DNA from: Mangrovimicrobium sp048323675
Lineage (GTDB): Bacteria > Pseudomonadota > Gammaproteobacteria > Pseudomonadales > Halieaceae
Direction: 5' to 3'
Assembly (NCBI RefSeq): GCF_048323675.1
Contig: NZ_JBLWFK010000003.1
Coordinates: 367,540 to 431,539 of the forward strand
Length of the DNA stretch: 64,000 nucleotides
Position numbers and translations under genes: made by a program
Notes under the pieces: model-generated
Told to the model about the DNA's origin: nothing
Seen by the model: only the letters and a program-made list of their open reading frames with translations
The model's database searches: none
Part shown: one piece after another, positions 45,087 to 53,787 of the stretch
How positions within the stretch are numbered: the stretch's first letter is position 1
Layout: each line of letters begins with the position of its first letter

Positions 45087-45419
45087 TCAGTGAGGGCTGG
45101 GACAGACTTTAGTCACCACAGCACGATACAGTGGATAGCCAAAGACCGGGTGTTTCTTGAACTCCACGTAGCGCTTGACGCTACGACAGCCCTTGCCATG
45201 GTCACTCCAGGCGCCACTCCAGCCACCGTGCCCCATGCTGCCTCCAGCATAGCTGCCGCTGTAGTCCTGCCACTTGCCACCGCGGTAGTTGGTGGTTGGC
45301 AGACTGGCTGGATGCCGATCCGACTCGAACAATGACTGATCCTTCAGGATCACCTCTGCACTGGCCTGCCCAAAGGGCAGAGCTAGTAGCGCTGCAATTG
45401 CAAGATAGCGTTTCTTCAT
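45087..45419 (-). CDS. small secreted protein, unknown function
   Basis: A 110-residue protein with a clear signal peptide (MKKRYLAIAALLALPFGQASA). The mature part, about 89 residues, has a Gly/Ser/Trp-rich centre (SGSYAGGSMGHGGWSGAWS) and a basic C-terminal section with two cysteines (KGCRSVKRYVEF and TKVCPSPH) that could form one disulfide. No family recognised, and no PEP-CTERM tail. It is transcribed alone between a shared upstream region holding a CCCATTTGGG dyad and a strong terminator, so it is probably co-regulated with the polysaccharide genes. Confidence 0.75.
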   Translation of the reverse strand: MKKRYLAIAALLALPFGQASAEVILKDQSLFESDRHPASLPTTNYRGGKWQDYSGSYAGGSMGHGGWSGAWSDHGKGCRSVKRYVEFKKHPVFGYPLYRAVVTKVCPSPH

Positions 45420-45763
45420 CAGGTTGCCTCCCTGTTTCGATGAGAACGGGTGTTGCGAGACCTATACTGGAACATACCGCCAGTGATCGCCATTCGAGCG
45501 CGATCCAATCCGAACCCATTTGGGTTTATGCCAATCAATTCTCACCAAAAAGCGGATTTTTTTATTTTTCTGCACCGAATTCCCCGATTTTTCCTGCGTA
45601 CTCGACCTCGCCATCCGGCGCACCCATTCGGGTCTGCCAGTGAATATTCTGGCGCTGAATCCGTTCACGTGTCCCACATGGTACACGCCCGCACCTGTGA
45701 AAAAGCAACAATGCCTTGAGGCGGGATTGAACTCGCTATTCGGATATTCGACGGAACGAAATT
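45420..45763. promoter_or_regulatory. divergent control region of the rightward polysaccharide operon
   Basis: This 344-nt AT-rich gap separates the small secreted protein gene from the sugar transferase gene. It holds two near-identical dyads, ACCCATTTGGGT at 45514-45525 and ACCCATTCGGGT at 45622-45633, with the first preceded by CCAATCCG (45505-45512). A possible -10 (TATAGG on the minus strand, around 45460) serves the small gene and would place the first dyad near -65. No clear sigma-70 promoter was found for the rightward operon. Confidence 0.55.
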
Positions 45764-47233
45764 ATGGGCATCGGCACTATCAATCTCTCGGCAGTCGCGA
45801 GAGGGCAATCTACTCTCAGCACCGCTGGCCGGATTCCCGTCAAACAACTGTTCCGCCCCCACGATACCCTCATCATGGGCGGACAGTTGTTCGTATCGAT
45901 TTTTGTCTCGGTCACCACATTGCTGGCCCTGACATGGTGGCGCAACGAGGCAATCACAGCGCCCTATATCCAGCTTGCTGCATTCACCGCCATCGCCATG
46001 TGGATCACCTATCGCCTGATGGGCGTATTCAGCCACACCGGCGGAGAATTGCACGGCATCGCACAATTAACGAAAGCCTGGGCGATTACCACGGCGGCAA
46101 CACTTGCTCTGGGCTTTGTCACCAAGTCCACGAACGATTTTTCCCGGCTGGCAATGGGCGGCTGGTTTCTCCTGGCCTATTCACTGCAAGTACTTTGCTA
46201 CCTGGGATCGCTGTTTCTGGTTCGCCGCTACCAGTTGCACTACGGCGCCCCTGTGCGTACTGCTATCGTCGGCTCCCACTGGCTCGCCAGGCACCTGGTG
46301 GAAAGTTTTGAAGAGAACCCCTGGCTTCCCGACAGGATCATTGGCGTGATCGATAACAGCACCAAGGGGCGCAACGAATGGGATCACTCGCTTGCGCCCT
46401 GGCTTGGCAGCACCAACGAACTGGAAAAACTGGTTCTGCAACACGGCATCCGGCGGGTTTACATAGCACTGCCTTTGTCCTGCTCGGACATGATCGAGAC
46501 GATCTACGCGAAACTGGTCGACAAGAACCTGGATATCATCTGGGCTCCCGACATCTTTGCACTGAAGCTCCTCAATCACGGGGTCAAGGAAGTAGCGGGA
46601 GTACCGCTACTCAGCCTGTCGGAGTCCCCGATGGCCCGCGAGAGCCAGGTACTGGTGAAATCGCTGATGGATATCAGCGTGGCCAGCATCGCCCTGCTGT
46701 TGCTCAGCCCACTGATGATCGGCGTAGCCGCAGCCGTCAAGTTGACCTCCCCGGGCCCCGTGTTCTTTCGCCAACAGCGTCATGGCTGGGATGGACGCAT
46801 CATAGAAGTGCTCAAGTTCCGCAGTATGCATGTGCATAGCGAGGATACCGGCAACCTGACCCAGGCGTGTCGCGGAGATTCACGCGTAACGCCAGTCGGC
46901 CGGTTTATACGCCGCACATCCATCGACGAGTTGCCTCAGTTATTCAACGTCCTGGGGGGATCCATGTCACTGGTGGGCCCGCGGCCGCACGCGCTCCAGC
47001 ACAACGAATACTACGCCTCGCTGATCCAGTCCTACATGGTGCGACACCGTATCAAACCAGGCATTACCGGACTTGCCCAGGTCAACGGATGTCGCGGTGA
47101 AACCGAACAGGTAGAAAAGATGATGCGGCGCGTCGAGTACGACATCGACTACATCAATCGCTGGTCGGTATGGCTCGACATCAAGGTACTGGTGAAAACA
47201 CCCTTCACGCTCTTTTCCAAGGACATCTACTGA
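45764..47233 (+). CDS. undecaprenyl-phosphate sugar phosphotransferase (WcaJ-like initiating enzyme)
   Basis: This enzyme would start the repeat unit by moving a hexose-1-phosphate from UDP-sugar to undecaprenyl phosphate. The 489 residues have four N-terminal transmembrane helices, a central Rossmann-like CoA-binding-type domain (VRTAIVGSHWLARHLVESF), a fifth helix (LMDISVASIALLLLSPLMIG) and the C-terminal bacterial sugar transferase domain (FFRQQRHGWDGRIIEVLKFR, RTSIDELPQLFNVLGGSMSL, RHRIKPGITGLAQVNGCRGE). This is the WcaJ/EpsE domain order. It is the first gene of the rightward operon. Confidence 0.92.
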   Translation: MGIGTINLSAVARGQSTLSTAGRIPVKQLFRPHDTLIMGGQLFVSIFVSVTTLLALTWWRNEAITAPYIQLAAFTAIAMWITYRLMGVFSHTGGELHGIAQLTKAWAITTAATLALGFVTKSTNDFSRLAMGGWFLLAYSLQVLCYLGSLFLVRRYQLHYGAPVRTAIVGSHWLARHLVESFEENPWLPDRIIGVIDNSTKGRNEWDHSLAPWLGSTNELEKLVLQHGIRRVYIALPLSCSDMIETIYAKLVDKNLDIIWAPDIFALKLLNHGVKEVAGVPLLSLSESPMARESQVLVKSLMDISVASIALLLLSPLMIGVAAAVKLTSPGPVFFRQQRHGWDGRIIEVLKFRSMHVHSEDTGNLTQACRGDSRVTPVGRFIRRTSIDELPQLFNVLGGSMSLVGPRPHALQHNEYYASLIQSYMVRHRIKPGITGLAQVNGCRGETEQVEKMMRRVEYDIDYINRWSVWLDIKVLVKTPFTLFSKDIY

Positions 47234-47249
47234 GGGACATGCAGACGCC

Positions 47250-48461
47250 ATGACCTTGCTGTATCAAGGAAGCGCAGCTCCGCAAAGGGGCCTGTGGACC
47301 ACCAAGCCCGGCTTGATGGGAGCTATTCTGTTTGGCCTTTTATACCTGAAGCTGATCATTTCATTCGATGTCGAACTCGGGATGCTTGGGCCCCTGAATT
47401 ATGTCCTCGACATCCTGATCATGCCGCTTATCGCCCTGGTTCTTTTCTGCTACCACGGCCGTTTGAGCGACAGTGCGCGCCTGAGTGTCGCCGCCCTTCT
47501 CGGCTTCACCCTCTATCTCGTAATCCAGGGTGGCCTGTACGGCCAACCCGGAGCAACGACCATCTATTACACCCGGTTTGTTTTACCGCTCCTGTTGTAC
47601 TACAGCCTGCTGCTTTGTTCGGTAAACCATCGCGCGCGCACTAACTGGCTGACTGAAAACCTCGTGCTGCTGGTATTTCTCCTCGGCCTGGTCGGCCTCT
47701 GGTTCATGCCGGAAACCAGCAACCACGACGAGGCAAAGCTACCCACCTATTTCGGCAACCTGCATAAATCCGCGTACATATTTTCCGTCGCACTGATCGT
47801 CGGCAGCATCTGCCTCCGAAACTTGTCGGGCAGTCGACGACTGGCACTGGCGGCAATGATGGTGTTCGCGATTTACATGTTGATCGACGGATGGTCGATC
47901 AGAACCCCCCTCGTACTGATCGCCGTGTACGCGGGCGTATTGGTGATGTCGCGCTTCGGGGCTACCGGGAAATCCGTACTTTACCTGCTGGTCCCGGTCC
48001 TGGTGATCGCACTGGCGGCATTGTCGGCAGACAGCATCAACTGGAATCGCGTGTCCTCGGGAAGACTGAACATGTGGCAGATAAAACTGCAGATGCTGTC
48101 CGGAGCGGAACTTCACCAGTTCATCTTTGGCCGTGGTTTTGGCAGCGACCATATCCGCGTGGACAACTGGATGGGCGAGAAGGACTCCCACAACAACTTC
48201 CTGCAAACCATTACCGAACTCGGCCTGGTGGGACTGATTTTCCTCGTTGCGAACATAACGCTGCTTTACAGGACACAGCCCAATCTCTACGGCAGGGCGC
48301 TGGTCCTGGGTTATACCGCCACGGGGCTGTTCAGCAACGGAATTATCTATCGCCTGCTTCCAGGATACATGTTCGCTATCGCACTCGCCTATATCACCCT
48401 GGCCGCAAGCGAGCAACGGCGAAAGATCCCGATGCGCAATGGAGGATTCCAGGGTGTATAA
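47250..48461 (+). CDS. polysaccharide polymerase-like membrane protein (Wzy/O-antigen ligase type)
   Basis: A 403-residue protein with about ten transmembrane segments and a loop containing HQFIFGRGFGSDHIRVDNW and EKDSHNNFLQTITELGLVGL, the family pattern of an acidic/His-Asn loop before a helix. Its place between the initiating transferase and the modifying enzymes fits the Wzy polymerase of this operon, while the relative at 43574 may ligate or polymerise elsewhere. The start is 16 nt after the transferase stop codon. Confidence 0.8.
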   Translation: MTLLYQGSAAPQRGLWTTKPGLMGAILFGLLYLKLIISFDVELGMLGPLNYVLDILIMPLIALVLFCYHGRLSDSARLSVAALLGFTLYLVIQGGLYGQPGATTIYYTRFVLPLLLYYSLLLCSVNHRARTNWLTENLVLLVFLLGLVGLWFMPETSNHDEAKLPTYFGNLHKSAYIFSVALIVGSICLRNLSGSRRLALAAMMVFAIYMLIDGWSIRTPLVLIAVYAGVLVMSRFGATGKSVLYLLVPVLVIALAALSADSINWNRVSSGRLNMWQIKLQMLSGAELHQFIFGRGFGSDHIRVDNWMGEKDSHNNFLQTITELGLVGLIFLVANITLLYRTQPNLYGRALVLGYTATGLFSNGIIYRLLPGYMFAIALAYITLAASEQRRKIPMRNGGFQGV

Positions 48462-48506
48462 ACGAAGGCCCATCCGCTTCGCCCATGGCAAGGGATTCAC
48501 GACAGG

Positions 48507-48537
48507 CTGCAGGTCAGCAGGACAACTGACCCCGCAG
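48507..48537 (+). other. intercistronic hairpin
   Basis: CTGC-A-GGTCAG-(8 nt)-CTGACC-CC-GCAG folds into a two-part stem in the 99-nt gap between the polymerase-like gene and the first sulfotransferase. There is no T-run, so it is more likely an mRNA processing or stability element than a terminator. Confidence 0.35.
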
Positions 48538-48560
48538 CACAACCTCCCCGGGGGTGCGCC

Positions 48561-49463
48561 ATGAGTTTCCTGATCATCGGCGGCACCGAAAAAGCCGGCA
48601 CGACATCCGTCTTCGAGTACCTTGCCGTGCACCCGCAAGTTCGTCCTTCAATCCGTAAGGAAACCGACTATTTCCGGCAGGCGGAATGTAACAAGCAGGA
48701 ATATTGCGGTTTATTTTTCCAGGGCGCCCCAGAAAACATCTGCGTAGAGGCGTCCCCGGGCTATCTCGGACTCGCCAGTGAAGTCGCGCCGAGGATTCAT
48801 ACGACGCTGACCGAGTGCCAGCTGGTGTTCATCCTGCGCGACCCGGTGGAGCGCTTCCAGTCGAGCTATCGCTTTCACCGCAGTAAATTCTTTATTCCGG
48901 ACTGGCTGTCAATCGACGCCTATACCGATATGTGCCTGTCCTATGACCGGGGCGACATATCGCTATCCGATACGCCCTTCACCAATGCCTGGTTCATGCA
49001 GGTTCTCCCGGCCGGCCGTTACGCACGACATCTCAAGCATTATTTCGAACGCTTCGATGAGCAGGTCACTCTGGTGGACTTCGATCAACTGAACAGTGAT
49101 CCCGGCAGAGTCATGCAGCGAATTTGCCGCAATTCCGGCATCGACGCGAGTTTCTACCAGGACTTTGACTACTTTCGCTCCAACTCAACCTTCCACGGAA
49201 AGGTCAAGGCAGTGCATGCACTGGGCATGAAAGTGAACGACGCACTCGAGCCGGTACTTCGCCGTCATCCACGGCTCAAGCGGCAGATAGTCTCGATGTA
49301 CCGGACGTTGAACGGCGCGGGCATGCCCGAAGGTGCAACGCTTTCCACGAATAGCGTTGCGAAGCTCACTGACTATTACCGCAGCGACGTAGACCAGGTC
49401 ACAAGTCTTTTTCAACAGACCCAACAACAGCCAGTGAAATGGAGACATTTTCATGCCGCGTAG
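48561..49463 (+). CDS. sulfotransferase (PAPS-dependent), copy 1
   Basis: The 300-residue protein has the two PAPS-binding signatures: a 5'-phosphosulfate loop at the very N terminus (FLIIGGTEKAGTTSVFEYL) and a 3'-phosphate element near 92-104 (FILRDPVERFQSSY). This is the Sulfotransfer_1/heparan-type group. In a polysaccharide operon the likely acceptor is a glycan hydroxyl. Its 3' end overlaps the GT4 gene start by 11 nt. No PAPS-producing genes are in the window. Confidence 0.85.
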   Translation: MSFLIIGGTEKAGTTSVFEYLAVHPQVRPSIRKETDYFRQAECNKQEYCGLFFQGAPENICVEASPGYLGLASEVAPRIHTTLTECQLVFILRDPVERFQSSYRFHRSKFFIPDWLSIDAYTDMCLSYDRGDISLSDTPFTNAWFMQVLPAGRYARHLKHYFERFDEQVTLVDFDQLNSDPGRVMQRICRNSGIDASFYQDFDYFRSNSTFHGKVKAVHALGMKVNDALEPVLRRHPRLKRQIVSMYRTLNGAGMPEGATLSTNSVAKLTDYYRSDVDQVTSLFQQTQQQPVKWRHFHAA

Positions 49464-50520
49464 CATTATCACAATCAGCACAAAGGAACCTGGCGGCATC
49501 CGCGCCGTGGTCGAAAATTACCAGCAAAGCGATGTATTTTCCGGGTACGAATCCTACTGGCTGGGATCACACCAGCAAGGCAGTCTCATCTTCCGCATAT
49601 GGACCTACGTCCGATGCCTGTGCCAAGTCCTGTGTCTGAGAATACAAGGTCATCGCCTGTACCACCTGCACATGGCCATGAACGGCAGCTTTTTTCGCAA
49701 GATGATCCTGGTGTTTCTGCTCAAATTGAGTCGGGCACGCGTCATCCTCCATCTGCATGGCTCAGAGTTTGACTACTACCACGAGCACACCTCCCGCCCG
49801 GTGAAATGGCTGTTTCGGCACACGCTGAAAGCGACGGATGTCGTCGTAGTGCTATCAAAAAAGTGGCAGGACACGGTTACGGGTATAGATACCAACATCC
49901 GTTCCCGCGTGATTTACAACTATGTGGAACCGGTACCAAAAGCACCCACAATCCCTACTACAACGGCAAGGAATGGCGATTCCAAGCTTGTCCGGTACGT
50001 CTACATGGGAGAGGTAGGCCAACGCAAGGGTATTTACGATCTCCTACCAGCGTTTGCAGAGCTGAGGCGAGTCAATGCAAACGTTGAACTCGTTGTGTGT
50101 GGCAGCGGAGAGCTAGACCAGGCAAGACAAACCGCACAAAAATGCGGACTAAACGGCGAAGTGACTTTCGCGGGATGGATATCAGGCACGGAAAAACACG
50201 CGATGCTAAACAGCGCCGATGTACTGGTACTTCCGTCGTACCACGAAGGATTACCCATGGCAATTCTGGAAGCCATGAGTCTCGGAAAATGCGTCATCGC
50301 GTCGACGGTTGGTGGAATACCCGAAGCATTGGCACAAGGAGAGAGCGGACTCCTGCACGGGCCTGGCGACCTTCCTGCACTCGTGGAATTACTGACTTGC
50401 GCTACGGACGCCAGGACACGCCAGACACTTGGCCAGAATGGTCGTAACAGCTACTTCGCTAACTTCACACCAGAAATTATCGTGCCTCAAATCCGGGAGA
50501 TGTATCATGAGCTCACCTAA
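49453..50520 (+). CDS. GT4-family glycosyltransferase
   Basis: A 355-residue GT-B glycosyltransferase that would add a sugar to the lipid-linked repeat unit. The C-terminal half has the family features: VYMGEVGQRKGIYDLLPAF, VVCGSGELDQA, VTFAGWISG and the EX7E region HEGLPMAILEAMSLGKCVIA. Acceptor and donor cannot be read. GC content here is about 50%, well below the rest of the window, and codon use is less biased, which suggests horizontal acquisition. Confidence 0.9.
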   Translation: MPRSIITISTKEPGGIRAVVENYQQSDVFSGYESYWLGSHQQGSLIFRIWTYVRCLCQVLCLRIQGHRLYHLHMAMNGSFFRKMILVFLLKLSRARVILHLHGSEFDYYHEHTSRPVKWLFRHTLKATDVVVVLSKKWQDTVTGIDTNIRSRVIYNYVEPVPKAPTIPTTTARNGDSKLVRYVYMGEVGQRKGIYDLLPAFAELRRVNANVELVVCGSGELDQARQTAQKCGLNGEVTFAGWISGTEKHAMLNSADVLVLPSYHEGLPMAILEAMSLGKCVIASTVGGIPEALAQGESGLLHGPGDLPALVELLTCATDARTRQTLGQNGRNSYFANFTPEIIVPQIREMYHELT

Positions 50521-50983
50521 ACTACTCGCGGTTTGCTCAGGAGGTGGCCACCTGATTGAACTGTTACGCCTGACTCCTGCATTTGACGACCACACGGTAG
50601 TGCTGGTCTCTACTTCCCCGGAGGCACCGGACGGCATTTCTCTCGCGCGCTACTACCGAGTCTCGGACAGTAATGCGGGGCAATTGCTCTGCGTCTTGCG
50701 CACCGCATTGCAAACGGCTCATATCGTATTCAGGGAACGTCCCACGGCGGTTATTTCTACTGGTGCCGCACCCGGCTTGCTGGCTATCGCATGGGCCCGC
50801 CTGCTTCGTCGAAAGCTCATCTGGATCGATAGCATCGCAAATCCGGAACGCATGTCCCTGTCGGGCAGGATCGCCCGACGCATCACCCCACATTGTTTCA
50901 CCCAGTGGCGTCACCTCAGCAGTGCCGAGGGTATAGCCTATATCGGCTGCTCGCTGCCGACCCAACCGGAGGCCGCGCTTTGA
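50507..50983 (+). CDS. Alg14-like membrane subunit of a split glycosyltransferase
   Basis: 158 residues from ATG 50507, overlapping the GT4 gene by 14 nt. The N terminus (KLLAVCSGGGHLIELLRL) and VISTGAAPGLLAIAWARLL match the Alg14/PssD/EpsE-type half that anchors and activates a catalytic partner. The next gene supplies that partner. In eukaryotes the Alg13/Alg14 pair adds GlcNAc; bacterial pairs add various sugars to polyprenyl-linked intermediates. Confidence 0.88.
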   Translation: MSSPKLLAVCSGGGHLIELLRLTPAFDDHTVVLVSTSPEAPDGISLARYYRVSDSNAGQLLCVLRTALQTAHIVFRERPTAVISTGAAPGLLAIAWARLLRRKLIWIDSIANPERMSLSGRIARRITPHCFTQWRHLSSAEGIAYIGCSLPTQPEAAL

Positions 50984-51459
50984 TCTTTGTCACGGTGGGC
51001 ACACAGCTGCCTTTCGATCGCATGGTTGCAATGGTTGACGAATACTGCGACGCACACGCAGGGCTCGAGGTATTTGCCCAGGTCGGGAATGGAGCGCGCT
51101 ACATACCCCGAAATTTCGAATCGGTTGGCATGCTGAGCCTTGCTGAAAGCCGGCGTTGTTTTGAACAGTCAGATGTCATCATTTCGCATGTAGGTATTGG
51201 ATCGATTCTGACCGCCCTCGGCCTCGGCAAGCCCATCCTGATGATGGCGCGACTGGCCGAACTCCAGGAGCACCGCGACAATCACCAGGAACAAACCCTG
51301 CGCCACTTCCAGGCGTTTCAGCAGTGCTTTCCTTTCGCCACCCCCGACGAACTGGAAGACGCGCTCGCCCGCACGCTCAGGGCACCACAGGACCTACCCC
51401 CACTGTCACCGTATGCACCCGAAAACATGTTGATGGAAATCAGGAGGCTATTGAACTGA
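50980..51459 (+). CDS. Alg13-like catalytic subunit of a split glycosyltransferase
   Basis: 159 residues. I start it at TTG 50980-50982, which overlaps the Alg14-like stop codon (TTGA) and has GGAGG seven nt upstream; the N terminus then reads MIFVTVGTQLPFDRMV, exactly where Alg13/PssE-type proteins begin. Upstream ATG codons in the frame lie inside the partner gene and lack homology. The nucleotide-sugar region is seen in IISHVGIGSILTALGLGKPI and HRDNHQEQ. The tight coupling suggests equal amounts of both subunits. Confidence 0.87.
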   Translation: MIFVTVGTQLPFDRMVAMVDEYCDAHAGLEVFAQVGNGARYIPRNFESVGMLSLAESRRCFEQSDVIISHVGIGSILTALGLGKPILMMARLAELQEHRDNHQEQTLRHFQAFQQCFPFATPDELEDALARTLRAPQDLPPLSPYAPENMLMEIRRLLN

Positions 51460-51460
51460 T

Positions 51461-52399
51461 ATGACCAATCTCGGCACCGGGCCAGCGCACCTCGACTTCC
51501 AGCAGCCCATCACTTTCATCACCGGTTATCCACGCTCCGGTACGACACTACTCGCCAACCAGTTGAACCAGTTGCAGGATGTCTGTGTGGGCCCGGAAAC
51601 CCAGTATTACTGCAAAGCCTTCAAACAGCTCAAGACAGCGCGCTCCGGACGACAGTTCATGCAGGTCCTGAGCGGAGACAACCGGCTGCAGGACTTCGGC
51701 CTCGACCCCTCCGAGTTGGTGGATGCCGCCCGCGACAGCGGCTTTGACCGCAATCGCCTGCTGTCAGCGTTCCTGCGTCGCCACGCTGCGCTGCAGGGAG
51801 TCGAGGCACCGGCCATACTGGTCGAGAAGTCACCCGCGCACATACTCCACACCAGGAAAATCCTCGAATGCCACCCGCTGGCGACCTTCATCTACCTGGT
51901 CAAGGACCCGCGTGATGTAGTGAGTTCAAACCTGCGCATGGACTGGACTCACTCCAATGTGCCGAAACACTGCGCTGCCTGGAATATGTACAACGATGCG
52001 TTTATGCGACTCCATCGCCAGTATCCCGATCGCGTACACCTGCTGCGATTCGAGGATCTGGTGACGGCACTGCGGCTGCAGATTCGCCAGATCTGCCAGT
52101 TCCTCGATATTCCCTACTCGCCGGTTGAAGGCAAAGCCGCCAGCGCCGTGCCCGACTGGGAAAGCGCGTGGAAGGCGACTTCCGCTGGCGAAATCGACCC
52201 TGGCAAAGCCTACAGCTGGCAACGCGATAACTGCCAGAAACAACACCAACTGGTAAGTGCCATGACCCGCAAGTATCGGGCGATATTCCGCTACGATCGT
52301 GAACCCGAAGGTTCTAAACTGCGCTTTCTTCCACGCGCGTGGGCCTACAACAGCCCCGCCTACCGCTCGATTCTGCGCTTTCGCCGCGTATACCTGTGA
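51461..52399 (+). CDS. sulfotransferase (PAPS-dependent), copy 2
   Basis: A 312-residue sulfotransferase with the 5'-phosphosulfate loop ITGYPRSGTTLLANQLNQL near residues 25-43 and the 3'-phosphate element FIYLVKDPRDVVSSNLRMDW near 147-166. It follows the Alg13-like gene by 1 nt and overlaps the flippase start by 1 nt. The protein differs clearly from copy 1, so the two probably sulfate different positions or sugars. Confidence 0.87.
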   Translation: MTNLGTGPAHLDFQQPITFITGYPRSGTTLLANQLNQLQDVCVGPETQYYCKAFKQLKTARSGRQFMQVLSGDNRLQDFGLDPSELVDAARDSGFDRNRLLSAFLRRHAALQGVEAPAILVEKSPAHILHTRKILECHPLATFIYLVKDPRDVVSSNLRMDWTHSNVPKHCAAWNMYNDAFMRLHRQYPDRVHLLRFEDLVTALRLQIRQICQFLDIPYSPVEGKAASAVPDWESAWKATSAGEIDPGKAYSWQRDNCQKQHQLVSAMTRKYRAIFRYDREPEGSKLRFLPRAWAYNSPAYRSILRFRRVYL

Positions 52400-53715
52400 T
52401 GTCGCGCTCCCCAGGCATTCGCCTGTTCCTGGCTAACCGGGGCCTGCTGGTCAACAGCGCTTTCGCCATGGGGCTGAAGGTGCTCTCTTCAGTGTGCCTG
52501 CTCGGCTTCAATCTGCTCGTGGTACACCACTTCCAGCCCGAGGTAGCAGGAGAATTTTTCCTCTGCATTACCCTGGTACTGGTGGCCAGTCATATCGCCC
52601 GCTTCGGAGTCGACAACGTGGCGGTTCGCCACGTCTCGGTAAAATCCCGGGAGCAATCCCGGCACGAACTCGATTCACTCTATTCAAGTGCCTTCCTGGT
52701 AACTCTCTGTACCAGTGCCCTGATAGCCGCATTGCTTTATGTTTGCGCAGCACCCATCGCCGAACTGCTCTTTTCCAATCCGCGGATGACCTCCATGATT
52801 GCGATCATGGGGATGGCGGTTCCTTTCTACGCAATCTGCCTGCTCAACAGCTACGTAAACCAGGGACTCAAACGCATCTTTGTGCACATCATCAGTCTCA
52901 ATCTCGGGCAGGTCACCCTGGCTTCACTGGTTCTCGTCATTGCATTGAGGATCGTTGGCCTGGAAGCCAGCAAGGAGCTGCTGGCGGCGTGCTATGTGTC
53001 AGGCTGCGCGCTGATGATGGCGCTCAGCACCCTTTCAACCACGGGCCGGATCTCCCTGAGTATCCGCGCCGTAAGCCTTGGCACCGCGATGAGCCTGGTA
53101 AGGGAATCCCTACCCCTGTATGTGGTCGCCCTCACCCAGTTGGTCATTGTCTGGAGTAGCCAGGTCTTTCTCGGCGCCTGGGTGGCCCCGGAGGAGGTTG
53201 CTGTCTACACTATCGCCCAGCGAGTCGCCATGCTCACGAGTTTCGCACTCGTCGCAGTAAACAGTGTTGTTGCACCGCGCTACGCAGTTCTCTACCACGA
53301 GGGGAGACTCACCGAACTTGAACGGATATCGAAAAGGTCCGTCCGCTTGATGCTCGCGATCGCAACACCACTGTTACTGCTGATGCTGGTCTTTCCCGGT
53401 TTGATCCTGGGAATATTCGGTCCGGCCTACACAGCTGGCACACTGGTCCTGTCGGTACTGGCACTCGGGCAGTTTGTGAATGTCGTAACAGGCTCCGTCG
53501 GTTACCTGCTGCAGATGTCCGGACACTATCGCGAGGTGCGCAACAACACGCTGTTCGCGGCGCTGGTCGCCGTCAGCCTGAACGTTCTGCTGACGCCGCA
53601 GTTTGGCTCCCTGGGGGCAGCTGTCGCAGCCGCCATTGCGATGTCCATCGTCAATTTGCTCGGTGTCTGGCAGGTCAACCGACTCCTCGGATTTTATACC
53701 CTGAAATTGTCGTGA
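52399..53715 (+). CDS. polysaccharide flippase (Wzx/MOP superfamily)
   Basis: A 438-residue membrane protein with about 12-14 transmembrane segments. It starts at ATG 52399, overlapping the preceding stop (TGATG). Features of the polysaccharide transporter family include the N-terminal LLVVHHFQPEVAGEFFLC and the middle VFLGAWVAPEEVAVYTIAQR, followed by paired C-terminal helices. It would flip the finished, undecaprenyl-linked repeat unit to the periplasm for polymerisation. Confidence 0.88.
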   Translation: MSRSPGIRLFLANRGLLVNSAFAMGLKVLSSVCLLGFNLLVVHHFQPEVAGEFFLCITLVLVASHIARFGVDNVAVRHVSVKSREQSRHELDSLYSSAFLVTLCTSALIAALLYVCAAPIAELLFSNPRMTSMIAIMGMAVPFYAICLLNSYVNQGLKRIFVHIISLNLGQVTLASLVLVIALRIVGLEASKELLAACYVSGCALMMALSTLSTTGRISLSIRAVSLGTAMSLVRESLPLYVVALTQLVIVWSSQVFLGAWVAPEEVAVYTIAQRVAMLTSFALVAVNSVVAPRYAVLYHEGRLTELERISKRSVRLMLAIATPLLLLMLVFPGLILGIFGPAYTAGTLVLSVLALGQFVNVVTGSVGYLLQMSGHYREVRNNTLFAALVAVSLNVLLTPQFGSLGAAVAAAIAMSIVNLLGVWQVNRLLGFYTLKLS

Positions 53716-53787
53716 CAGGCCCACAGGGCAGTCACGACAGTCGCTACCAGTGCACTCTCCCGTTCACCTCAACAGCTTGCAGACGAG

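Noticed and set aside
45087..45419. PEP-CTERM/exosortase substrate
   Set aside because: The secreted protein ends in VCPSPH without the PEP motif, hydrophobic helix and basic tail, and no exosortase gene is in the locus.
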